64,000 nt of DNA from Oxytricha trifallax (lineage: Eukaryota; Ciliophora; Spirotrichea; Sporadotrichida; Oxytrichidae): contig ARYC01000178.1 of assembly GCA_000711775.1 (NCBI GenBank), forward strand, positions 106,461 to 170,460, in the 5' to 3' direction. A program made the translations under genes and the position numbers. Of this stretch, positions 33,001 through 43,879 are shown one piece after another (position 1 is the first letter of the stretch; each line of letters begins with the position of its first letter). The notes beneath the pieces were generated by a model. That model made no database searches and was not told the origin of the DNA. It was given only the letters and a program-made list of their open reading frames with translations.

Positions 33001-34670
33001 ATGTATCTTTAACTAATTTAAACTTTGTTTTGTATTTATATTATTCATTATAAATAATAAATTATTGTTCCAAGTGAATATATACTATAAATGTTTTGAT
33101 ATATATATAATTATAATTCCTATTTACCTATTTTCTTGATAAACTTTTTAATTTTAGTTTTGAAGTTTATTTGTTATTGACCTTAACCTCTCATCTATGC
33201 AAATTACTCATAGTTAACTTTAGCATTTTCTTATTGAATTCCCTCTGTAAATTTCAATTTCAAGTATAACTCTATACTCTACTATTATTACTATAGTTGT
33301 TGTATTTATTTAGATTATTTAAGCAGCATATAGTCTCCAAAGTCAATCTGAGAGAGCTTACTTCTGGGTTCGATTGATACTTTAACCAGTTCTTGGTCTT
33401 AAAAGTTGCTGCTGTAAAGTTTTTCACTCACAATAATTTAGTCAAAGTTCAGTTAATATAATTAATATATATATATTTCTGAATAGATATTCATTAATTA
33501 CATAGATTCGAGTAATATTTCATTCTCCAATATAAAATTAATTAAATTAAATTATAAAAGTTTGATTCTTTTGTTGAGCCGATCAACCGAAGTTTATGAG
33601 TAGTCTGTTATTTTACAAGTGGCTTTTTAATATTTAAGGATTACTTCTCAAGATCTTTCTAGATGTTTTCTGCGGCTATAGGTTAGTTTTAATTGTCTTA
33701 AGATTTAGAACCCTATATTTTAATTGTCAAAGTATCTTCAGTATAATATATAGTTAACATTTATAAACTATTACTATTACTATTTTATTCTAATACTCTT
33801 ACCATTAAAAAATAAAATACTAATTAATTCGTTTGTAATATATGAGTTTTAATTGCTATTACTCCCTGATCTTAGGTTAAATATACAATTCACTGTCCAC
33901 TGTCAAAAAGTAACACTTTGCCGAGGTGGTAGAAGATTAATTAGTACTCGACTGAGATTTGTTTTATCTTGAGTCATTTAAACTACCAGATATTTTACAT
34001 TTCAATCTGGTGAAAGTGCTGCCTACTCCGTCGTAATTCATGAAAATTATTAGTTTCTGCTCATTGTAAAACACTCCTATTTGATTCAATAAAAAAGGAA
34101 AAATGCTTAAGATATTATAAATAAAATGGACATATTATCACATAATTTAAAAAGTATTTGATTGAGTAGTTGATCTTCAACATATTCTGAATTTTTCTCG
34201 ATGATTTCGAAGTCATCGGCTGTGAGAGGCTCCAACTCTATTTTCTTGAGTTTCTCGAAAGAATATTCTAAACTGCACTATACCAAATCACCGTCTTCTA
34301 GGTTCAATAGGAGCCCTAGGTCTTCCGATATTTCCACAGTAGATGAGTCCTCAGAGATTCAAATTAAATAATTATAGATTTATGGCGATCATTTTTCATA
34401 TTACGCCTGCAAATTTAGAACCATTTTTTCAATATTTTATGAATTAATTTGACTTTAGATTCCATTTGCAAAGCCAAAGTAAAAAGTATTGTTAAGTTCT
34501 CCCTCCCCACTCGAGCTATTCCCCGACAACAACTATAGTTTTACTGGAGAGCAGTTATTAGAGTCCATAGTGAAACTGCGAGTTGGTATAGACTAGCGTA
34601 GTGGAGAATTCTTAGGCAAATTAATGAAATTGTTTTTCATTTGCTTCACAAGCTTAAGTTTGTATCTCAT
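30012..34670 (-). CDS. PEX1: PEX1, peroxisomal AAA ATPase
   Basis: ATG 34670 ([20 protein letters not shown]). N-domain pieces follow: FYFGFANG, then [20 protein letters not shown] and [15 protein letters not shown] (about 34370-34160), and [16 protein letters not shown] (34070 on). D1 pieces are Walker A GPQQVGKT (about 32090) and a Walker B-like [12 protein letters not shown] (about 31790). D2 pieces are [16 protein letters not shown] with GPPGCGKT (31120-30970) and, after an IES at about 30775-30960, [37 protein letters not shown] and [17 protein letters not shown]. Stop TGA 30012. The D2 signature and the N-domain EPLTADD block are those of PEX1, which with PEX6 extracts the receptor PEX5 from peroxisomes. 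At least eight MDSs; most IES borders were not resolved. Confidence 0.9.
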
Positions 34671-34867
34671 TTTATGATAGATTCGTAATAATTTAAGTAA
34701 TTTTATTATTCTACAAAGTTATTTTAGCTTAATTGTATATCGTCATCACACCTATAGATGATTCATAAATGTAAATAGTGAGCACATCATCAATCAATAT
34801 AAAATGAGATTTTAATGCTTTATGAAATAAATTATTAATCTATATGCATTTATTGATTATATCTCTA

Positions 34868-35900
34868 TCAGAGTTCGAACAGATTTGTTCCTTGAGAAGC
34901 AGCTGATTTTAATCCAATCTTGGCAAATACATTGCTAACTAAACCTCCAAACACCATAGATTGAAGTTTTGTTTAGGCAGTTTATCCTCCCTGGAAAGTT
35001 TGCATTACGAAGTATGCTAATGAAACAATCTATATAAAAATATCATTAAGTTAGAATCATTATAATGTGTAGTTGATGATTAGTATAAATAGAGTGTTTA
35101 TTTAGAATTTGATGATAACTCTGCAAAAGAACTGTTTCATTCAATGTTTTTGTAGGATTTAGAGTAGTAAATAATACTTACTTAGATAACGACTACAAGT
35201 ATAGCTGAAAGGTAGGTACCCCAGATAAGGGCAGAATAAACAGCCATGAAAACTGAGCCTACATATAGCAAGCTTATCATCAGATTCTCTCTTTTGAATA
35301 GTAACTTCACATAGTTCAGTGGTCCGTGATAGAAAGCGAGAGAAACTTATTAGAAACACTTACATTAAACGAAAGATTCCGTAAATGACAAGTATTGTGA
35401 GTATTTTATATAGTAATAAAAGAAACTTAGATGAAGAGAGACCCCATTCCAAAGAAAAGGTTGAATTTATTTGGTGCAATAAGTACAAGAGGTAGAAAAG
35501 TCAGAGAAATGAATAAAAACAAGCATCCCACAATAAAGAAAACGCTGAATAGTTTCATGTTTGATCCTGTGCCTATCTTACTACTCATTCAGTAAAAGAT
35601 TAACTATAAAACTATATAACTTTGTGCGAAATTTTAAGTAAATATATTAGTAAATCATATATATATATATATGATTGTGTCTTAGAGTTATTGAGTTCTA
35701 GAGAAGATACCCTTCTTGACATTTGTAATGAGTGACTAGTTCTCCATATCATCTCCATCATCGGTGTCTTTAATATCTAATCTGCCGTATTGGGGTTCTT
35801 ATTGTTTCTTAGTCAAAGGTATCCAAGAGGGAAGCCAGGCAGACAAGGAGGAATTTGATTAGTTCTGAGCCTTCAACTAGTTATTGTAAATTTAATCCAT
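34868..35900 (-). CDS. SFT2-family vesicle transport membrane protein
   Basis: ATG 35900 (MDQIYNNQLKAQNQ); a polar N-terminus to about 35690; after an AT-rich IES, MKLFSVFFIVGCLFLFISL and TFLPLVLIAPNKFNLFFGMG (35590-35420). Then FYHGPLNYVKLLFKRENL and two more membrane segments (35345-35190). A last piece (35030-34868) reads IVSLAYFVMQTFQGG to TGA 34868. Four hydrophobic segments with the GP and PxxF motifs between them match the SFT2/Got1-like family that acts in endosome-to-Golgi traffic. Three IESs or introns lie near 35600-35680, 35360-35400 and 35040-35180. Confidence 0.82.
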
Positions 35901-36045
35901 TTTTATGTTTTTATACCTTATTACTTAATTAATTACATTTTTCAAACTAATTTATCATTTAAAGTAGTACTATGAAATGGAACTCTTATAATTCTCACTA
36001 ATAAGGTTTAAAAATTGAATAATTGGCAAAATTTAAAAGTAAATT

Positions 36046-36939
36046 TCACTTTAAATCAATTTGAATATACTCAACTGCCCAACTTGCATCCAGGCATTTC
36101 CCATTTGTAAATTCTGCTCCAAATTAAACATTAATATAACTTTTGCTATGAGGTACCTCTACTTTGATTAAATGGCCTACTCTATCAGGGTATTCCTCCA
36201 CTCCGCATACATTTATACCATTTTCTAAACACCTACTTTAAAAGGGTTTCCTGCACCAATTGTGTGAGTATTAGTACACGATTTTATCGTCAATTTTTAC
36301 TATGAAATTTTCATCTTGCCATCTATCTAAGAATGTCACTGAAAGCATCAGCCTGAGTTATGTGTGATTTTCTGATAGATTTTAGTAAGACTTTTAAGCG
36401 TAAGTTGTTCTACAAACTTCACTCCATACCACTTAACGATTATTACATGTATAGAGAGAGCCAAACTAAGTTGTGAAAGTATATCCGTTTAGAGTGTTAT
36501 CTAAAGTGAGTTAGCTTTCTTAATTCAGTAATTTAGCTATTTCAGATTGAGGTGTGATATTGTTAAAATCATCAAATGCAACAGTTTACCATTACCTCAA
36601 ATTACCATAACTCCAAGAATTTTACACATTCAAAGAGGACTTCAGAGTTTGTTAAGCATCCATATTCTCACTATTTATACTTAAATTCTAAACAATTGTA
36701 TCGCTATTACTCATAAAACAGAGGTTATCTTATTTTTGATTATTACTAAAAGTTTTTATGCATAATTTATTGTCAATGTCTGAATAAATTTAAGTTAGAG
36801 ATTGTGTATTTGTAAATGCTAGAACTGCTTAGTCATTTCCTCTAAGGTTTAAACTTGCTTAATTCGAATTGTTTATTAGTATAATTATTAAGATTAATGA
36901 TAATTAGATGTTTGATTTTGACGAAGTTGCTTGTTTCAT
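36046..36939 (-). CDS. Secreted or surface protein, single uninterrupted frame
   Basis: ATG 36939, 297 residues, TGA 36046, no intron or IES. A signal-peptide-like head is followed by SLILIIILINNSNQASLN. Cys residues are scattered (LYTCNNR, VCRTTYA, NWCRKPF, NGINVCGVEE, GKCLDASW). The middle section LRLMLSVTFLDRWQDENFIV and a C-terminal VPHSKSYINVQFGAEF suggest a beta-sandwich of a lectin or adhesion type, but this is only an impression. Ciliate-specific family not identified. The gene is unusual here for lacking any interruption. Confidence 0.7.
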
Positions 36940-37017
36940 TTTATATTCCTAAATAATTGTTATTAAAAGCGAGAATAGTTATAAATTATATAATAAATTA
37001 AGCAATAATTATAAAAC

Positions 37018-37981
37018 ATGGCAACAGGCTTTGGATGTATGGTCGTAGGATCAGCAGGAAGTGGAAAAGTAAAATATTGTTATATCTCATATTATATAGT
37101 CAACATTTTGCTAAGTATTGCAAGAGTCAGGAGAGACCCACAAGAGAGTTTATAAAGTTTGCAATTTAGACCCAGCTGCAGAAGTGTTCAAGTATAAATG
37201 CGATATTGGTAAGTAAATGAATCCCAATCATGATTTAAACTCACTCTAATTATGTAGACATAAGAGATCTGATTTCATTGGATGATGTTCAAGAAGAACT
37301 GAAGTATGGTCCTAATGGAGGGTTGATTTATTGTATGGAGTACTTAATTGAGCACATAGACTGGCTTATGGAGGAGTTAAACGAGTTTGCAGAAGACTCA
37401 TTTATACTTTTCGATTGCCCAGGCTAAATTGAACTGTACTCACATCTTGATGTCATGACGAGGTTGACCAGGGAGCTATCAAAGACTGGTTTCTTTATAT
37501 GTGCTGTGTACTGTGCTGATGGTACTTTCATCAATGAACCTACAAAGTACATTTCAGCTTGTTTCACGTAAGTCAAATTGATGATTAAGAACTCATCTAT
37601 AGATCATTGTCTACAATGACTCAACTGAGCATCCCACATATTAACATTCTGACTAAATGCGATAAAATGGACCCAGAATTAATCGAGAAAGTGACTAACA
37701 TGCCAACTATCGAAATCTTGAACTCAATAAATTCCAATTTACCCCCTAAGTTCTATGAATTGAACACTCGCATAGTTGAAGTCATCGACAACTTCAACAT
37801 GGTTTAGTATGTACCTCTGAACATTCAAGATGAAGAATCTATTGATACCATCATGCAGCAGATTGATTCAGTGGTCTAGTATGATGAATTCAGGCTTCCT
37901 AAGGAGAGCTTGCTTCCAAATGACGATGGCAATGAAGACGACTAGGAAGATGGTGATGGCGGAGATATGGAATAGTATTGA
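37018..37981 (+). CDS. GPN3: GPN-loop GTPase 3
   Basis: ATG 37018; exons 37018-37068, 37100-37208, 37258-37567, 37603-37981 give 282 residues in frame. Introns are 31, 49 and 35 nt with GTAA donors and TAG acceptors. P-loop GSAGSGKST is split by intron 1; DPAAEVFKY; the family insert GPNGGL; DCPGQIELYSHL (G3); TKCDKM (G4); [21 protein letters not shown] near the end as in GPN3; an acidic tail. GPN proteins act in nuclear import and assembly of RNA polymerase II. No IES was found, so this is a single-MDS gene. Confidence 0.92.
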
Positions 37982-38206
37982 AATCTAAAAATATAAAAAG
38001 AAGCGTATCAGGTAAATCAGACCAAATTTGCTAAAAAATGACATATCTTAATTAAGAATATTTGTATTTTGTGATTAAAACCTTTGACCACAGTAAAAAA
38101 ACAATGATAAAATAATTGTTTAGTTATATAGATGAGTTAACTGTGCAAAATTGGGAATATATAAAATCTATAAATCATTTAAAATATTTGTTTTGAGCGT
38201 CATGAT

Positions 38207-40364
38207 TCAATGCTAGTGGCTTTGAGTCATCATTAGTAAATAGGGAACAAACAATCCAAATAGAATAGTAATTAACTCTACAATCTTGCTGTAGTGCTCT
38301 TCATCATGAACGTGATCTTCTGGTAAATAAATTACTATTTCTATAAAGAATAACATAAGAATCCTTAAAGAATCGAATTTTTCATTTATTTATATCAATG
38401 TAAATGAGTGTGGGTGTGTGGTCTGTGGATGTCAGTATTGCAATAAACTTCTGGTAAGATGTGAATAGTGGCAACATAAATGAAACTATTCAAATCAAAA
38501 TTCATAAAAGTAGTAAAATATAAAGATCAGCATATATTATAAATTTAAACTACCAGCTGAGAGGAGAAGCAAAATTCCAACCCAAAACATAAGTTACTGT
38601 GAATCTGTGGCACCTTCTTCCCAGAATAATAATGAGAAATATCCAAGCATTGATGATAATGGTGCGGCAAGTGTAAATGCTATTGCTAATTTTCGTGTAA
38701 AAAAATAGGCTTATATTCATTTCTACTATTTAATCAATAGTAGATACTTTGAAAGTTCCCAACCTCTTAATCCTTCATGAGTCAAGAAAGTACCAAATCC
38801 AATTGCAGCTGGGGCTTTATGCATCAATACAGCCACGAATATCAAGAGACCTAATGATGACGCTGCTTGACTCTTGCTGCTCACTAAATACAGTTAAAAA
38901 TCTTGAGATCTTACAATAAAGAGAAGCACCAAGTGCTACTCCATCAGCTATAGAGTGAATGACAAGTCCAATTGTAGACACTATAATATTTCCCTTTCCA
39001 CCATGGAAATGATCATGCACTTTATCTCCATCGTGCACATGAACGTGATGAGTACTTTTCGTTAAGCTTTCTTGGTTTGGATTCTATAAAATGTTTAAAA
39101 CTTCTCTAAATTGTTACCAGATCAACGTTTTTGCAGGATTGAGAGTCTTTTCTAGAGTGTCTCTTTTTTTTAATTGAACATGGCACATCTTTTTCTAGTA
39201 ATGGCTTTCTCAAATCGTCCTATTAGCATATCAAATTTATGATAAATAATGCAAAGTATGATTGAGAACCAGAAGTCTAATTGAACTTACTCTATTTTAA
39301 TCTTCGTCATCATGAATTGCGTTCTGAATTGTGTGTCTGTCCCCTGATTTGAACCCATTCTCTAAAATATGATTATGTGGCTCATTATGCTTATGATGGT
39401 GATGATGTTTCTCTTCCTTTTCATGATGCTAATCATGATGGTGCACAGAATGAGGATGTTCAAGCTCGTGATGCTTGACATGTTCTTTGTTCAACTTCCT
39501 CTCTTGTATTATTAGGAAACCTTAATCCAACATCAACATGACTGTAAATCCGACAATCAGCGATAAACCCACGTATGAAGTGACATTGTGATCTAAAACC
39601 CCATGTTTCTATTAAGAATGGAAATAAGGCATTAAGAATAAACAGATTAAGTTTAATTGCTAAAATATAAATAATTAGAATAATATATTGATTAAACATT
39701 ATTATCTGATCAGATATTAAAATTGATTCCAGCAATATTAAAAACATTAGTAGGTCATTAAACTTTAAAACAAAAACCATCTCTACCAATTAAAATTAAT
39801 TTTTCGCCAACTCTAAAGTTTTTAGCCAACAAGATATCAATGTTTCATCAATCAACAACTAGTAAGTATTTTCTTCATTTTAATTATTTTTGCCCTTACT
39901 TCCATTCTTAATAGAACCATGGGGTTTTATTATCACGTCACTACTGCCGGTGGGAGCATGAAGACTTATAGTTCTTTGACTAAAAGCTGTGATAGTCTGA
40001 TTAACTGCAGTTTCTTAGGTGCTTGATTAAGCTGGCTCACTAGAATTTGCATCAATGTGCGCGGAATTACTATTGTTGTTTGGAATTTTTATCATAGATT
40101 GAAACAGCACTAGCATGCCCTCTGGCACTATCGTACAATTTTAAGCATTAAAATATCATGTTATAATGATGCCTTATTTATTTCTTTTTTTTTTATCAGT
40201 AATATTACTATGAGGGAAGCTCCAACAAGAAGTCCAGCTCCAAAAATGGCGATTAAATTCATAATTTTCTGAGAGGTGTTGACTTTTGAAGGCAAAAAAC
40301 CCATGGCAAAAGTTATCACAAACATACCGAGTGATAGCAAGACAACCTCGAGTGATTGATTCAT
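38207..40364 (-). CDS. ZIP-family zinc transporter (SLC39A9-like)
   Basis: ATG 40364 (MNQSLEVVLLSLGM) with a first membrane segment and KIMNLIAIFGAGLLVGASL. A second piece is at about 40120-39880. A third (39600-39300) has SYVGLSLIVGFTVMLML and a His-rich cytoplasmic loop with runs such as HHHDQHH and KHHHHHKHNEPH. Then VHVHDGDKVHDHFHGG, GLVIHSIADGVALGASLYC (39060-38915) carrying the metal-binding HxxxD of membrane helix 4, and KAPAAIGFGTFLTHEGLRG (38820-38765). Next come IAFTLAAPLSSMLGYFSLLF, SFIYVATIHILPEVYC and a C-terminal segment to TGA 38207. The KAPAA and HILPEV blocks are those of ZIP9. Several IESs or introns interrupt it. Confidence 0.9.
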
Positions 40365-40606
40365 TTCTTATTATTTATTAATTTAAAATCATTCAGAGAA
40401 AGATATATTAATATACTTTAATTCATAATTCAAGGATGCTGATTGAATATAAGTTCACAAAGTGGCTATATTACTTTAAATCTATCATATTAATGTTTAT
40501 TTTATTATTAATTTAACTGATATTTCTGTGTAATTTTAATCTTAATTTATTTAGAATTTTCATTTGAAGCAAATGATGAGTTAATTTAAGAGCTTTTATG
40601 ATTAAA

Positions 40607-41416
40607 TCAAGAAATAAAACTTAAACTTTATAGATTTCTCTATTCTTACTATATATTTTAATCATAACATAGGTATATCAGCTTGCAGAAAGAAATCATC
40701 AGGATCGTAGCATTAATTATTGTTTAGTATCTATCTGTCTATTTGCTTTTATTAGTGAAAGGAAGCTACTATGTTAAATGCTGAGTAGTGATGTACCAGA
40801 AATAGCTAAAATTACTTGTATAAGCTCTCGAATATATTCCAAGCATAACAATTACTGATTTACCATGAACATTAAAGTAATTCTATGACTATACTTTTTA
40901 AACAATAATGATATTTTCAGCGGTGTTAACGTAGTAGTCATTGCTCTTAGTCCTTTAGAATTCGTCCTGTACAATCTCAAAACCCCTCAAGATAGTTTTC
41001 TTGATAACTTTGACATTTTCATCATTCTCGTATTAGGAGATTTGTACTTTCAGTTACTCCAGAATATAAATGAATGAGCCAGGCTTATTTTGTAAAAATA
41101 ATGAAACCAATGCGAATGTATCGGCTTCCAGGAGCATGTTCTCACTGTCATCAATCAGTGACAAAATCATATCCTATAAACAACAAAATCATTATGATTG
41201 GTGTTAAATAATAAAAGTCTGTTTTACTCTATTTTAAGCATAGAAAAAAACACTTACCACAATGATTATATTCTCACTGGACTTATTATGGAAGAAATTC
41301 TCAAGCAAAGTTGAAATTAGGAGAATAATTTCGTTGTAAGACTCTACTTAGTAGTCACCAATTTAAGCCATTGTTTCCATGTCAAATGTACCAATCTCGT
41401 CAACTATCTCATTAAC
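40607..41416 (-). CDS. Unrecognised alpha-helical protein, 5' part missing
   Basis: Coding runs from 41416 (VNEIVDEIGTFDMETMAQIG) through intron 41174-41257 (GTAAGT..TATAG) to TGA 40607. Leu/Asn-rich helices (IILLISTLLENFFHN, LLEADTFALVSLFLQN, FIYILEQLKVQISQYEN) suggest a helical-repeat or armadillo-like fold. Position 41416 is preceded by an acceptor-like ATTATAG, and no start exon is visible before the divergent gene at 41556. The first MDS must lie elsewhere or be very short. Confidence 0.55.
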
Positions 41417-41555
41417 CTATAATCAATTATAAATTTAGTATTAAAATTTTAATCACGTGGTTATCATCGAAAAAAACTAATAAATTGTTTTTGGATATTA
41501 TTTGAAAGAGATTGTGGATTTGGTTTAATTAGTATTCACAAAGAAGCAACAGCAA

Positions 41556-43170
41556 ATGTCTCAGACTAAATTTGGAGAGGGAGTAGAAATTTCTTTTGAA
41601 GAATTTTTGCATTAAGTAATGACTCAGAGATTTGGCTTCAAGAAAAAGATTAAGTAAAAAACAGAGCAATTTTTACTTGGAATTAATATTCATGCCAGTA
41701 AGTCAAATTACCAATTAAAGCCGCATTTTTATTCCATTTATTATAGAGAATGATGAGAGATTTGATTTGATTGCAAAGATCCTTGGTCTTGATGATTCAG
41801 AATAGAGGTATCCAAAGGAAATTCTTAATACTTTTATAAAAATAATGAATTGTAAGACAATTATAGCTTCTTATTCTATTTTAAAGCAACTGACGAGAAT
41901 TTCATGAGCCTGCTCTCAGAGGAAGCAGACACTACTATGATAGAAACTAAAAAAGCTTTGAAATGCTCTTAGGATATTTTCTAAAACGCTAACAACTTTC
42001 TTATCTCAAGTTTAGTGAAAGAAATTTTCTTTGAATCTGAGATAATCATAGATAATATCGATAAAATACATAAAAATAGGAGAAATAGAGAAATTTTAAT
42101 CTAGAATGAATTTATTATTCCATAACTGTCATGTATTTGGAGCTTTTCCAATGCAAGTTTAATATGCAGTAGTTTAAAATTAATATAATATATGTCAAAG
42201 ATGGACTCGTAATCAATATCTTTTCTTTATAAATAGATTAATGCAAAACAGAGTTAGCGCATTCCTATTCAGAATTAAAAGAAAGCAAGAGTACGAGACT
42301 CTCAAAGAACAAGTAACTTTACTTGATTCAGAGAATAAGCAGCTAAATTCACAGGTAGGTAACTAATACAAATACTTAAAAATTCGTGCTCAACTTTAAT
42401 ATTAGCTGTATACTTAAATAATAAGTAAGAATATGATTTTAGATAATAACGATTGTTTTAGGTCACTCAGTTGAGACTTTATATCGACAAAAATTTTAGA
42501 GAAATAATGCAGCTTGCTCCAGTAGCGTAAACCAAATCTAACAATTAAACTACTTTATTACTTTAGCAACTGCATGCATTGCAAGATGAGATTGGTTAGT
42601 GCTAATAATTATCAAGATTCAATGATAAATAAAGGAAGCATCTAAAGCGTAGAAGAATTGTATTAATCTATCAAAATCAATCATTTCCATGGAAAGACTC
42701 TTCAACTATTCATTCAGACCACTCATCGCCAATTTTGAAACCTGTAATAAATTATATATCTAACTCGTATCATTAAATTTTAAGACTACATCACTAATAT
42801 GTTAAACACTTGCAAATTCAACCTTCATAATATCAAAGCGAATTTATAAATTACCAAATTAATGCCAGTTATAATTTATCAAGTTTCATTCTAGATTATT
42901 CTTTCTCTATTTCTCCTATTTTTTATGTATTTTATCGATAATGCCAAAATGGATGCAAATTTGCAATAGAAAATAGAGGTCAATGTGTTATTGCAATTTT
43001 GGCAAGCAATTACTCATAATTTTTCATAGAGTATTATACAAGCTCTGCAAGAAAGAGCAGAGAGCTTAGAGAATGGGTTGCTTGATATGGTTATTTTAAG
43101 GGATTTATTCTGGAGTATGACAAGGGAATAAGATAGAAACTTAATGTTTGGCTATGAAAATACAATTAAG

Positions 43171-43211
<41 letters not shown>

Positions 43212-43857
43212 GTGCTGGATGAAAATTAAATTTCCTTAAGTTTTTTAATTCAAAAATTCATTTAATTATAGAGTGTCTACAGATTTAGAGCAGATGGATG
43301 ATTTTAGAAATTTCGTCTAGAAATATTTCGTCAAAGAACTATAAATAGTCGGTTAATGTGAATATCTACCTACGAAGAGACTCAAGCAATTCCTTAAGCA
43401 TAAATATGAGATTAAAGTAAGGCATTTGGAAAGAAAATCATCATAATATTTATACAAAATTATAATAGATCAGCGTACGATAGTACATGAAGAAAGGCTT
43501 GAACTTCACTTTGTAAATGCTTGATTATTGTAAATTCTTTTTGAAGAAAATGTATCAAACTTTTGACATAAACTAAAATGGGCTTATGGATTTGAATGAA
43601 TTTGAGAATTTGATTAAGAAAATGATGCCTGAAAAGCCAAGATGGCAAGTTAATGCAATGTTCCAGTAATAAATAAATTCTTAATTCTCAATTTATATAG
43701 GGCTATCACTAATTCAATTGACTACGAAAGAAAAGAAATAAGCTTTGAACAGTTTGTTAATTGTGCAATGATTAATCCATTGATGAAAGGTATTTTAGAA
43801 AACACTGATATTGATTCTGAAATATTGAGAAAGAGATTAGGACACTTAAAGAAATGA
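41556..43857 (+). CDS. EF-hand protein interrupted by a TIR-bearing IES
   Basis: ATG 41556 (MSQTKFGEGVEISFEEFLHQ). Intron GTAAGT..TTATAG at about 41699-41750, then NDERFDLIAKILGLDDSE; intron at about 41849-41887; then TDENFMSLLSEEADTT. Pointer ATCGATAA (42057 and 42934) joins IIIDNI to DNAKMDANLQQKI. A TA-rich IES (about 43165-43270) and an intron (about 43415-43469) follow, then KKMYQTFDINQNGLMDLNEF, a canonical calcium-binding EF loop. The last intron (about 43670-43700) leads to RKEISFEQFVNCAMINPLM and TGA 43857. Function beyond calcium binding is unknown. Confidence 0.75.
42065..42941. mobile_element. 877-bp IES with 55-bp terminal inverted repeats
   Basis: The left end (from ATCGATAAAATACATAAAAA at 42057, to about 42112) and the right end (about 42884-42941) are inverted copies with about four mismatches and one indel. 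The element is bounded by the ATCGATAA direct repeat that serves as pointer for the EF-hand gene. No C4A4 telomeric motif is present, so it is not a TBE. It has the look of a small TIR transposon and carries the bZIP gene at 42192-42738. Confidence 0.78.
42192..42738 (+). CDS. Small bZIP protein encoded inside an IES
   Basis: Four exons, 42192-42208, 42237-42354, 42462-42594 and 42635-42738, sum to 372 nt (123 residues plus TGA) in one frame. Introns are 28, 107 and 40 nt with GT..AG ends. The protein begins MSKMDSLMQNRVSAF. It continues into a basic region with the Nx(2)SAx(3)R bZIP signature, then a Leu/Ile heptad zipper (LKEQVTLLDSENKQLNSQV), a linker and a short C-terminus. There is no acidic or other domain. 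It is probably germline-limited because the host IES is cut out of the soma. It could instead be an MDS of a separate nanochromosome nested here. Confidence 0.7.
43170..43207. repeat. (TA)n microsatellite
   Basis: About 17 TA units inside the IES or intron of the EF-hand gene between 43165 and 43270. Similar shorter tracts lie at 18424-18450, 35661-35676 and 49269-49286. Confidence 0.85.
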
Positions 43858-43879
43858 TTTTACTTTTAATTTGATGTCT

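Noticed and set aside
33700..34041. ATG 34041 as the PEX1 start
   Set aside because: Clear PEX1 N-domain coding ([12 protein letters not shown] and FYFGFANG blocks) continues upstream to ATG 34670.
43172..43206. TA tract as a CRISPR-like or centromeric repeat
   Set aside because: Simple microsatellite inside an AT-rich IES; no spacer structure. No CRISPR array is present anywhere in the window.
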